Positions 1 to 5,384 of a stretch of DNA of 8,101 bases are shown here, piece after piece. This stretch comes from JALVIU01 sp964462295 (GTDB lineage Bacteria; Atribacterota; JALVIU01). The DNA lies in contig CAYWXH010000077.1 in the NCBI GenBank assembly GCA_964462295.1, forward strand, positions 1 through 8,101, in the 5' to 3' direction. The position numbers were made by a program, and so were the translations under genes. Position 1 is the first letter of the stretch. The number at the start of each line of letters is the position of its first letter. Under the pieces are notes generated by a model that made no database searches, was not told the origin of the DNA, and saw nothing but the letters and a program-made list of their open reading frames with translations.

Positions 1-42
1 CTCCTCGCAATGACATTGTGGGAAAGGGCGTCCATTTGGAAT

Positions 43-84
43 TGTCATTGCGAGGGGCTTGTTTTTTAGCCCCGTGGCAATCTC
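43..84 (+). repeat. Full repeat unit, plus orientation
   Basis: The unit begins TGTCATTGCGAGG (43-55) and ends GGCAATCTC (76-84). Its centre can fold: GGGGCT (54-59) pairs with AGCCCC (68-73) across a T-rich loop. It faces the unit at 118-162, so the two together form a long inverted pair. Confidence 0.75.
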
Positions 85-117
85 TCTTTTGGGTTCTCCA
101 ATACACCTTGGGTACCA

Positions 118-162
118 GAGATTGCCGCGTCAGGGCAAAAAGCGCCCTTCCTCGCAATGACA
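118..162 (-). repeat. Full repeat unit, minus orientation
   Basis: The unit begins GAGATTGCC (118-126) and ends CCTCGCAATGACA (150-162). These are exact reverse complements of the two ends of the unit at 43-84. A central stem, AGGGC (132-136) with GCCCT (144-148), is kept although its sequence differs from the stem in the first unit. This suggests the folded middle matters more than its bases. Confidence 0.75.
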
Positions 163-191
163 GATGGGGAGGAGAATGAGAGCCAAGTACC

Positions 192-235
192 AGAAGTTGC
201 TTCGTCGCCCAAAATACGGGCTCCTCGCAATGACA
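192..235 (-). repeat. Full repeat unit, minus orientation, diverged
   Basis: The unit reads AGAAGTTGCTTCGTCGCCC, then a short spacer, then GGGCTCCTCGCAATGACA. The central stem is GCCC (207-210) with GGGC (218-221). The bases before it (GTACCAGA) also precede the unit at 118-162, so flanking sequence was copied along with the repeat. Confidence 0.7.
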
Positions 236-328
236 ATGGGGGGATGTACGGGCTCTTCGCAACGACGGATGGGTGGCGTGGGCTCCTCGCAATGACGGAT
301 AGGGGTTGTGTGGGCTCCTCGCAATGAC
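218..328. repeat. Four half-units in near-tandem
   Basis: The 17-bp core GGGCTCCTCGCAATGAC recurs at 218-234, 250-266 (three mismatches), 280-296 and 312-328, with steps of 32, 30 and 32 bp. Only the first core belongs to a complete unit; the others lack the GCAATCTC end. The spacers between cores are short, G-rich and themselves similar, which points to tandem expansion of half of the dispersed repeat. Confidence 0.75.
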
Positions 329-378
329 AGAAAGAAAAACACCCATCGGAACTTTTCTCCATAGTGCCTAGCAAGATA

Positions 379-387
379 TGTTACAAT
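379..387 (+). promoter_or_regulatory. Extended -10 promoter for the HD-domain gene
   Basis: TG at 379-380, one base, then TACAAT at 382-387 forms an extended -10 element (TGnTATAAT consensus). I see no good -35 hexamer at the usual distance; extended -10 promoters often do without one. Transcription would start near 394, giving a leader under 20 nt that consists mostly of the ribosome binding site. Confidence 0.55.
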
Positions 388-411
388 ATATAAAAACAAA
401 GGAGGGACAAA

Positions 412-894
412 ATGAAAGAAAAGGCTATAGAAGTTATGAAAAAACACTTTGATATAAATCAAAAATGGATAGTGCATACCTTAAGAGTTTTGGAATATGT
501 AGAAGAGATCCTCCAAAGAGAGGATATAAAATATCCTTTTATAAAAGATGTAGCCATACTTTCTGCCATTTTTCATGATGTAGGAATCCCCATCTCAGAG
601 AAAAAATATGGAAACAGAGAGGATAAAAACCAAGAAAGAGAGGGTGCAAAAATCGCAAGAGGGCTATTAGATAAACTGAATATAAGAGAAGATATAAAAG
701 AACGGGTAATTTATATAGTCGCCCATCATCATACTCCATCTGCCATAGATGGGCCCGATTTTGAGATTCTATGGGATGGAGATCTTCTTACAAATATAAA
801 AGAGGGAAGGATAGACATAAAAAACTACCCAAAAGAAAGGTGGTTCAAAACAAAAAGTGGGGAAAGAATATATGAAGATAAAGGGGCTATATAA
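412..894 (+). CDS. HD-domain phosphohydrolase family protein
   Basis: The 160-residue protein is a compact, single-domain member of the HD superfamily of metal-dependent phosphohydrolases, predicted to be cytoplasmic. The metal-binding pattern is visible in order: His22 in IVHTLRV, His55-Asp56 in IFHDVGIP, a His105-His106-His107 cluster in IVAHHHTP, and Asp122/Asp124 in LWDGDLL. Glu75-Gly78 sits where many relatives carry a further conserved residue. No sensor, nucleotidyltransferase or RelA/SpoT partner domain is fused to it. The substrate cannot be read from sequence; nucleotide or other phosphate ester hydrolysis is the family norm. The start is supported by AAAGGAGGG at 398-406, six bases after the GGAGG core. 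It appears to be a single-gene transcript, with repeats upstream and a convergent gene downstream. Confidence 0.85.
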   Translation: MKEKAIEVMKKHFDINQKWIVHTLRVLEYVEEILQREDIKYPFIKDVAILSAIFHDVGIPISEKKYGNREDKNQEREGAKIARGLLDKLNIREDIKERVIYIVAHHHTPSAIDGPDFEILWDGDLLTNIKEGRIDIKNYPKERWFKTKSGERIYEDKGAI

Positions 895-905
895 CCCCTT
901 TATCT
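876..905. terminator. Bidirectional hairpin over the HD-gene stop codon
   Basis: AGATAAAGGGG (876-886) pairs perfectly over 11 bp with CCCCTTTATCT (895-905), leaving an 8-nt loop that includes the stop codon of the HD gene. It lies between convergent genes and could end both transcripts. Neither strand has a clean run of U after the stem, so it is a weak intrinsic terminator or an mRNA 3'-end stabiliser. Confidence 0.6.
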
Positions 906-932
906 AACAAAAAGACCTTCTATTAGACCCCA

Positions 933-1532
933 TTAAGGAGTATAGTATTCTTTATGAAGCATATATGTCCACTGTTCTGGTCCATTATAGTGAATATACT
1001 GCCAATAACCTGCATTCCCTCCATCGCCATTATCTACATCATTATCAATCTTGGTAATGGCCCGTTGTGGGAGCTTTAAGCTTCCAGGAGGGTCATCCCA
1101 TAATGCACTCCCATACCACACCTTTAAGTGGCCATCATCATCTTGCCAATTATTGCTACTGTATGCCCCAGGATATTCTGATGCAAATTGGGGGCTACAT
1201 GCATAAACCCAGGCATATTTTCCACCAAAGGGTGTATGTTCTTGCCATTTTTCAAGATATGGGCCATCCCATCCAGGGGTATTATTTACATCCTCTATAA
1301 AACCTGGGTCCTCCCCTGCTCCTCCAGAGAAGGCCTTATCAGGCGGAAGTGTACCTGTATCTGCATAGTATAAAAGTGCTGCCTTTCGTAGGGTATCCAT
1401 ATCTGACTCTAATTTTGCAATCTTTGCCTTAAGTATTGCATTAAAAGCGTTTGGAGCTATTATTGCTGCAAGAATGCCAATGATAGCAATTACTATCAAA
1501 AGTTCAATAAGAGTAAAACCTTTTTTACCCAT
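933..1532 (-). CDS. Type IV pilin / GspG-like pseudopilin precursor
   Basis: This 199-residue protein starts with a textbook class III (prepilin) signal. It has a short basic leader MGKKG, a predicted cleavage between Gly5 and Phe6, then FTLIE with Glu at mature position +5 and a hydrophobic helix to about residue 26. An amphipathic alpha1-C stretch follows (about 30-60, KAKIAKLESDMDTLRKAALLY). The region WDGPYLEKW...TPFGGKYAW (about 88-108) matches the Gly/Pro/Tyr-rich part of GspG-type pseudopilins. Beyond it is an acidic, Trp/Asp/Asn-rich tail with only one cysteine (in YACSP), so no pilin disulfide is possible. It would be cleaved by PilD and assembled at the inner membrane into a type IV pilus or type II pseudopilus. 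No assembly genes are nearby. The start is supported by GGGAGGA on the minus strand at 1538-1544, five bases away. Confidence 0.88.
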   Translation of the reverse strand: MGKKGFTLIELLIVIAIIGILAAIIAPNAFNAILKAKIAKLESDMDTLRKAALLYYADTGTLPPDKAFSGGAGEDPGFIEDVNNTPGWDGPYLEKWQEHTPFGGKYAWVYACSPQFASEYPGAYSSNNWQDDDGHLKVWYGSALWDDPPGSLKLPQRAITKIDNDVDNGDGGNAGYWQYIHYNGPEQWTYMLHKEYYTP

Positions 1533-1613
1533 ATATGTCCTCCCTCTTTTGTTTTTTAAAACTTTTCATATACATTAACAAATATGGGACACTTTACACA
1601 TTTATTTTTATAT

Positions 1614-1641
1614 ATTATATCACAACCTTTCATACGGTAAA
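1614..1641 (-). promoter_or_regulatory. Promoter for the pilin-like gene
   Basis: Read on the minus strand: TTTACC (1641-1636) as -35, a 16-bp spacer, and TATAAT (1619-1614) as a perfect -10, preceded by TG one base away (extended -10). Transcription would start near 1607, giving a leader of about 75 nt before the pilin-like gene. Confidence 0.6.
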
Positions 1642-1661
1642 AGCACTGACAAAGATTTTAT

Positions 1662-1680
1662 ATAACATTTAAATTGTTAT
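1662..1680. promoter_or_regulatory. Near-perfect 19-bp palindrome upstream of the -35
   Basis: ATAACATTTAAATTGTTAT is symmetrical about base 1671 apart from one mismatched pair (1668/1674). It ends one base before the TTGACA of the transporter operon. Its arms AACA/TGTT resemble those of the AAACAATTGTTT sites downstream. It may be a regulator or UP-like site, but AT-rich sequence yields such palindromes by chance. Confidence 0.35.
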
Positions 1681-1681
1681 C

Positions 1682-1710
1682 TTGACAAAAAAATAGGATT
1701 TTTATATAAT
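1682..1710 (+). promoter_or_regulatory. Perfect consensus sigma-70 promoter of the transporter-mtnKA operon
   Basis: TTGACA (1682-1687), a spacer of exactly 17 bp, and TATAAT (1705-1710) match the consensus at all 12 positions with optimal spacing. Transcription should start near 1717, giving a leader of roughly 75 nt before the binding-protein gene. A promoter this strong usually needs a repressor, which fits the palindromes that begin at the expected start site. Confidence 0.85.
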
Positions 1711-1715
1711 AAAAT

Positions 1716-1727
1716 AAACAATTGTTT
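1716..1727. promoter_or_regulatory. Operator candidate, copy 1 (AAACAATTGTTT)
   Basis: This perfect 12-bp palindrome covers the predicted transcription start of the operon, six bases after the -10 element. A protein bound here would block RNA polymerase. The identical sequence recurs at 1759-1770. No regulator gene is in the window. Confidence 0.55.
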
Positions 1728-1758
1728 TAAAATTGAATTTTTGTTCACATTATTTCAA

Positions 1759-1770
1759 AAACAATTGTTT
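1759..1770. promoter_or_regulatory. Operator candidate, copy 2 (AAACAATTGTTT)
   Basis: This is an exact second copy of the 12-bp palindrome, 43 bp centre to centre from the first, or close to four helical turns. A third CAATTG core lies at 1775-1780. Copies 1 and 2 are also complementary in the transcript over 14 bp (1715-1728 with 1758-1771, loop 29 nt), so a leader hairpin is the alternative reading. Confidence 0.5.
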
Positions 1771-1792
1771 AAACCAATTGAGGAGGTGCATC

Positions 1793-2839
1793 ATGAAAAG
1801 GTTAACACTTTTGGTTTTTGCCTTTTTAGTACTTGCAATGGTTATGATGGGGGCTGGAAAGTATACCCCAGATACCCTATCCCAAGGGGGTGTCAAAAAT
1901 GTAAAGGTAGCACTTGTCAATGAATTTACCCTCGGTCAATGGCAGGCACAGTACATAAGTGGTGTCCTTTCCATGTTTAACCAGGTAGGAATCCCTCAAT
2001 CTAACATCTTCATTACAGATGCGAAATTTGACAGGGCTAAAATGATAAGTGATCTGCGCACAGCTATTGCAAAAAATGTAGATATCATCATTATAAACCA
2101 TGGCGCTGCAGAGGGCCTCAAACCTATCATTAAAGAAGCAGTAGATAAGGGTATAGTAGTTGTAACTGTAGACCTCGCCTTAGGTATGGATAAAGTGATT
2201 GAAACCAACCAAGATGACTACCTCCTTGCATACTACAGTCTTATGAAGCTTATCCAAGATTTTGGAGGGAAGGCAAATATAGGCGTTGTGTGGGTTGGTG
2301 GCTTTACCCCTATGGAAAAGAGAAGAAAAATTCTTGATCTCCTTCTTGGCGAATTCCCCGGTATTAAGGTAGTAGCAAACTATGGAAGGGCAACACAAAA
2401 TACCGTAGGTGACACAATGGAGCAGACCCTTGCAGTACTTAAAGCACATCCAGAAATAGATGCATTTTGGGCATCTTGGGACCAATTTGCACAGGGTGTA
2501 TACAATGCACTAAAACAGACAGGGAAAAAGATACCTATCTATAGTATAGACATAAGCCCTGAAGATATATCTATGATGAGAGAAAAGGGCAGTCCATGGG
2601 TTGCCACAGCAGCAGCAGACCCCTATGAACTTGGAAGGATAGATGTAAGGCTTGCACTTATGGACTTAGCCGGACAAAAAGTACCAAGGTTCTACCTGCA
2701 TCCAGCAGTCCTTGTAACACAAGATATGGTAAGAAAACTCCCAGAAGGTAAATACCTAAGCAAGAAATATGTTGCTGCCTGGGGTGAAAGTGGTAAGTTC
2801 TGGCCAGATTGGCTTAAAAAATTGGCAAAGGTAAAATAA
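1793..2839 (+). CDS. Sugar ABC transporter substrate-binding protein (RbsB-like), probably for methylthioribose
   Basis: The 348-residue protein is the extracytoplasmic receptor of an ABC importer, from the ribose/galactose-type periplasmic binding protein family. Residues 1-22 form a signal peptide (MKR, then a hydrophobic stretch ending MMGAG). No cysteine is present, so it is not a lipoprotein. Two Rossmann-like lobes follow. Candidate ligand contacts, by analogy with RbsB, are Asp127 (VVTVDLA), Arg177 (MEKRRKI), Asp230 (ASWDQFAQG) and Asp253 (YSIDISPED). The aromatic-rich C-terminus (FWPDWLKK) is distinctive. The start at 1793 is chosen because AGGAGGT (1781-1787) lies five bases upstream; an in-frame TTG at 1733 would add 20 non-signal-like residues and has no binding site. 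The substrate is inferred only from the mtnK and mtnA genes in the same operon. Confidence 0.9.
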   Translation: MKRLTLLVFAFLVLAMVMMGAGKYTPDTLSQGGVKNVKVALVNEFTLGQWQAQYISGVLSMFNQVGIPQSNIFITDAKFDRAKMISDLRTAIAKNVDIIIINHGAAEGLKPIIKEAVDKGIVVVTVDLALGMDKVIETNQDDYLLAYYSLMKLIQDFGGKANIGVVWVGGFTPMEKRRKILDLLLGEFPGIKVVANYGRATQNTVGDTMEQTLAVLKAHPEIDAFWASWDQFAQGVYNALKQTGKKIPIYSIDISPEDISMMREKGSPWVATAAADPYELGRIDVRLALMDLAGQKVPRFYLHPAVLVTQDMVRKLPEGKYLSKKYVAAWGESGKFWPDWLKKLAKVK

Positions 2840-2869
2840 ATTAAGGGGGGCATAGGCCCCCTTAATTTA
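2837..2869 (+). terminator. Strong intercistronic stem-loop between the binding-protein and ATPase genes
   Basis: A 13-bp perfect stem pairs 2837-2849 with 2857-2869 around a 7-nt loop. It starts at the stop codon of the binding-protein gene, with five consecutive G-C pairs next to the loop. No U-run follows, so full termination is unlikely. It more likely protects the upstream mRNA from 3' decay or partly attenuates, giving more binding protein than membrane components, as is common in binding-protein ABC operons. Confidence 0.65.
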
Positions 2870-2880
2870 AAGGGTCAGAG

Positions 2881-4392
2881 ATGCATAGACTTCAATTAAA
2901 AAATATAAGCATAGAATTTCCCGGGGTTAAAGCATTAGATGATGTCTCTTTGTCATTTAAAAGCGGTGAGATACATGCACTTGTTGGGGCAAATGGTGCT
3001 GGGAAAAGCACTCTTTTTAAAATCATATCTGGTATCTATCCCCACTACAGTGGGAGGATATTTTTAGATGATAAAGAGGTAGAGGCAAAGACCCCACATG
3101 AAATGATAGGAGAGGGGATATACTGTATCTATCAAGAAGTGGATACATCTTTGGTGCCTGACCTTACAGTGGCGGAAAATTTAGTAATGTATGATATAGT
3201 AAATACTGATAGATTTAAGACATTTACATGGAAAGCTATATATCAAAGGGCAAGGGAGATATTAAAAGAATCAGGCTTTGAAGAGGAGCTTCCCAACCTA
3301 AGGGAACAAGTATCTTCTATATCTGTAGCCCAAAGACAAATTTTAGTAATCGCAAGGGCTATAGCATCACATGCCTTGTTTATACTCTTTGATGAGCCTA
3401 CCTCGTCCCTTTCCTCAGAAGATGTAGAAAAACTTAAAAAGATTATAAAGGGTCTTAAAGAAAAGGGTATAGGCATTGTTTTTGTATCACACAGATTGGA
3501 AGAGGTTTTTGACATATCCGATAAAATTACTGTACTTAGAGATGGAAAATATATAGGTACAAAAGAGATAGAAAATACATCACAAGAAGAGATTGTATCT
3601 ATGATGCTGGGAAGGACACTAAAAGAACAATTTCCCGTTGTACCTCATAAAATAGAAGATAAAATAGTAATCAAGACAAAGGGTCTCTCATATAAGAATA
3701 TTGTAAAGGATGTCTCTTTTAATCTTAAAAAGGGAGAAATTCTTGGAATATATGGACTCGTGGGTGCTGGAAAAACAGAGTTACTTCATCTTTTATATGG
3801 GGCCCTAAAACCTGATAGGGGAGAGATATTCTTAGAAGGGAAGAAAAAACAATTCAACATACCAAAAGATGCAGTAGATAGAGGGATATTCCTCGTTCCA
3901 GAGGAGAGAAGAAAACAAGGGCTATTCTTAGAAAAATCTATAGCCTTCAATATTAGTATTACAAATTTGGATAAGATCTCAAAGGGAGTTTTTGTAAATG
4001 CAAAAAAAGAAAAAGCCTTTGCAAAAAAAATAAAAGAAGAGTTAAAGATTGTGGCAAGTTCAATAGATCAATTTGTCGACTTTTTATCAGGGGGGAACCA
4101 ACAAAAAGTAGTAGTGGGAAAGTGGATACAGAAAAAGGGGCAAATATTTTTCTTTGATGAACCCACAAAAGGGATAGATGTAGGTGCCAAATCAGAAATG
4201 TATAGAATCATATCAGAGCTTGCAAAAGAGGGAAACTCTATTATCTTCGTTACCCCAGAGATACCTGAGGTAATGGGCTTATGTGATAGGGCACTTGTTA
4301 TGTTTGATGGTAAAATAGTAGCAGAGGTGGAAAAAGATAAAATGGATCCAGAAAAACTATTGGCATATGCCACAGGAGGAGCAAAAGAGTGA
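2881..4392 (+). CDS. Sugar ABC transporter ATP-binding protein, tandem domains (RbsA/MglA type)
   Basis: The 503-residue protein has two fused nucleotide-binding domains, the usual length and layout for the ribose/galactose importer class; it acts at the cytoplasmic membrane face. Domain 1 (about 1-245) has Walker A GANGAGKST (36-44), a Q-loop at Gln85, an atypical signature SISVAQRQ (146-153), Walker B ILFDEPT with Glu172, and switch His204. Domain 2 (about 260-500) has GLVGAGKTE (292-300), a canonical signature LSGGNQQ (402-408), Walker B FFFDEPT with Glu427, and Thr458-Pro459 where a switch His would sit. The start has only a weak site (AAAGGG, 2869-2874) just after the intercistronic hairpin, which suggests lower translation than the gene before. 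Its stop overlaps the permease start by four bases. Confidence 0.95.
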   Translation: MHRLQLKNISIEFPGVKALDDVSLSFKSGEIHALVGANGAGKSTLFKIISGIYPHYSGRIFLDDKEVEAKTPHEMIGEGIYCIYQEVDTSLVPDLTVAENLVMYDIVNTDRFKTFTWKAIYQRAREILKESGFEEELPNLREQVSSISVAQRQILVIARAIASHALFILFDEPTSSLSSEDVEKLKKIIKGLKEKGIGIVFVSHRLEEVFDISDKITVLRDGKYIGTKEIENTSQEEIVSMMLGRTLKEQFPVVPHKIEDKIVIKTKGLSYKNIVKDVSFNLKKGEILGIYGLVGAGKTELLHLLYGALKPDRGEIFLEGKKKQFNIPKDAVDRGIFLVPEERRKQGLFLEKSIAFNISITNLDKISKGVFVNAKKEKAFAKKIKEELKIVASSIDQFVDFLSGGNQQKVVVGKWIQKKGQIFFFDEPTKGIDVGAKSEMYRIISELAKEGNSIIFVTPEIPEVMGLCDRALVMFDGKIVAEVEKDKMDPEKLLAYATGGAKE

Positions 4393-5369
4393 AGAGTGCA
4401 AATTTCATATATAAATATGGGGTTATTATAGCTATATTGGGACTTTTAATCATCTTCTCAGGCCTACTTCCTGGGCAGTTTTTAACCTTTGACAATCTTA
4501 TGAATATCATGACATCTATCACTATCACTGCACTTGTGGCAGGAGGTGTAACATTTAGTTTAGTAGTAGGGGGGTTTGATTTATCTGTTGGCTCTACCGC
4601 ATCCCTTGCCTCTATGCTTGCTGCAGGTATGATGGTGTTTTCCGTACAATCTGCACCAATAGCTATACTCGTCCCTCTGATCGCAGGGGTACTTATAGGA
4701 TTATCAAACAGCTTCTTATCCATAAAACTTAGAATTCCAGACCTTTTGGCTACATTAGGTATGATGTATGTAGCAAGAGGGATACAACTTGTTTACTGTA
4801 GAGGAAATCAGATCTTTTCAAAGATGAACATTATCACACCAAAGGGGATACATCAGGCACCAGGAACCATTACAAAGGATTTTTTATTCATAGGACAAGG
4901 GAAGATCGGAGGGGTCCCCTTTATGATAATCCTCATGCTTGTCATTATAGCTATTGGACATATCTTATTAAATAATACAAAATTAGGAAGACTTATGTAT
5001 GCAACAGGGGGTAATCCTGAGGCAGCAAGGCTAAGTGGCATAAATATATCCCTGGTAAAGACTATTGGATATACCCTATCGGGGATATTAGCTGCAGTAG
5101 GAGGAATAGTGCTTGCATCATACCTTGGCTCAGGACAACCAAACGCAGGGGATGCATATCTTATGGACGCAGTAGCTGCAAGTTTTATTGGATTCACTTT
5201 TTTAGGTGTAGGGATTCCAAATCTCCCTGGAACCCTTATAGGAGCAATATTTACAGGAATTCTTATGAATGGACTTACCATGATGAATGTCCCATATACT
5301 GCACAGGACATTTTTAAGGGACTAGTACTTGTCGGGGCCTTGGCACTTAGGGCATTTAAAAGAAAATAG
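4389..5369 (+). CDS. Sugar ABC transporter permease (RbsC type)
   Basis: This 326-residue integral membrane protein is the channel subunit of the importer. It begins with GTG, which overlaps the ATPase stop (GTGA at 4389-4392); GGAGGA at 4375-4380, eight bases upstream, supports this start and implies translational coupling. Hydrophobic segments lie near residues 11-27, 44-60, 70-86, 89-107, 117-136, 175-193, 224-246, 262-278, 281-300 and 306-322. Family motifs are GGFDLSVGS (61-69) and the cytoplasmic coupling loop LGRLMYATGGNPEAARLSGI (199-218), which contacts the ATPase. The C-terminal GDAYLMDAVAA (254-264) and LGVGIPNLPGTLIGA (272-286) are also typical. Only one permease gene is present, so it would work as a homodimer. 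Specificity cannot be read from the sequence. Confidence 0.94.
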   Translation: MKSANFIYKYGVIIAILGLLIIFSGLLPGQFLTFDNLMNIMTSITITALVAGGVTFSLVVGGFDLSVGSTASLASMLAAGMMVFSVQSAPIAILVPLIAGVLIGLSNSFLSIKLRIPDLLATLGMMYVARGIQLVYCRGNQIFSKMNIITPKGIHQAPGTITKDFLFIGQGKIGGVPFMIILMLVIIAIGHILLNNTKLGRLMYATGGNPEAARLSGINISLVKTIGYTLSGILAAVGGIVLASYLGSGQPNAGDAYLMDAVAASFIGFTFLGVGIPNLPGTLIGAIFTGILMNGLTMMNVPYTAQDIFKGLVLVGALALRAFKRK

Positions 5370-5384
5370 ATAAAGGAGGATAGT

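Larger units (their letters stand above)
1..330. repeat. Cluster of dispersed CTCCTCGCAATGACA-type repeats
   Basis: This stretch has no credible gene. It is a mosaic of full and partial copies of a non-coding repeat. One end reads TGTCATTGCGAGG and the other GGCAATCTC or, in variant form, GAAGCAA(C/T)TC. The middle is variable and often carries a short self-complementary stem. Cores are visible at 1-15 (minus orientation, cut by the window edge), 43-55 (plus), 150-162 (minus), 221-235, 253-266, 283-296 and 315-328 (all minus). From memory, repeats with this TTGCGAGG...GCAATC signature are scattered through many unrelated bacterial genomes, often between genes. I see no transposase and no target duplication. 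The open frames across it on the minus strand are low-complexity translations of the repeat and are not real proteins. Confidence 0.85.

Noticed and set aside
218..328. Possible CRISPR array (regular short repeats about 31 bp apart)
   Set aside because: The repeated core is only 17 bp, spacers are 13-15 bp and similar to each other, no cas genes are near, and the core also occurs in dispersed inverted copies.
66..477. Two long minus-strand open frames with repeated CEEP / VIARSP words
   Set aside because: They are translations of the dispersed repeat, overlap the HD gene start, have no ribosome binding site, and their repeated words follow the repeat copies.
1733..1792. Upstream TTG start for the binding protein
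   Set aside because: It lies between the palindromes just after the predicted transcription start, lacks a ribosome binding site, and would put 20 polar residues before a clear signal peptide.
1711..1792. SAM or other riboswitch in the leader of the mtn operon
   Set aside because: The leader is about 75 nt, AT-rich, and shows no SAM-I, SAM-II or similar conserved core; the only structure is the palindrome pairing.
4853..5311. Minus-strand open frame inside the permease gene (and similar ones inside mtnK and mtnA)
   Set aside because: They are antisense shadows of strongly conserved genes with no ribosome binding site or recognisable protein features.
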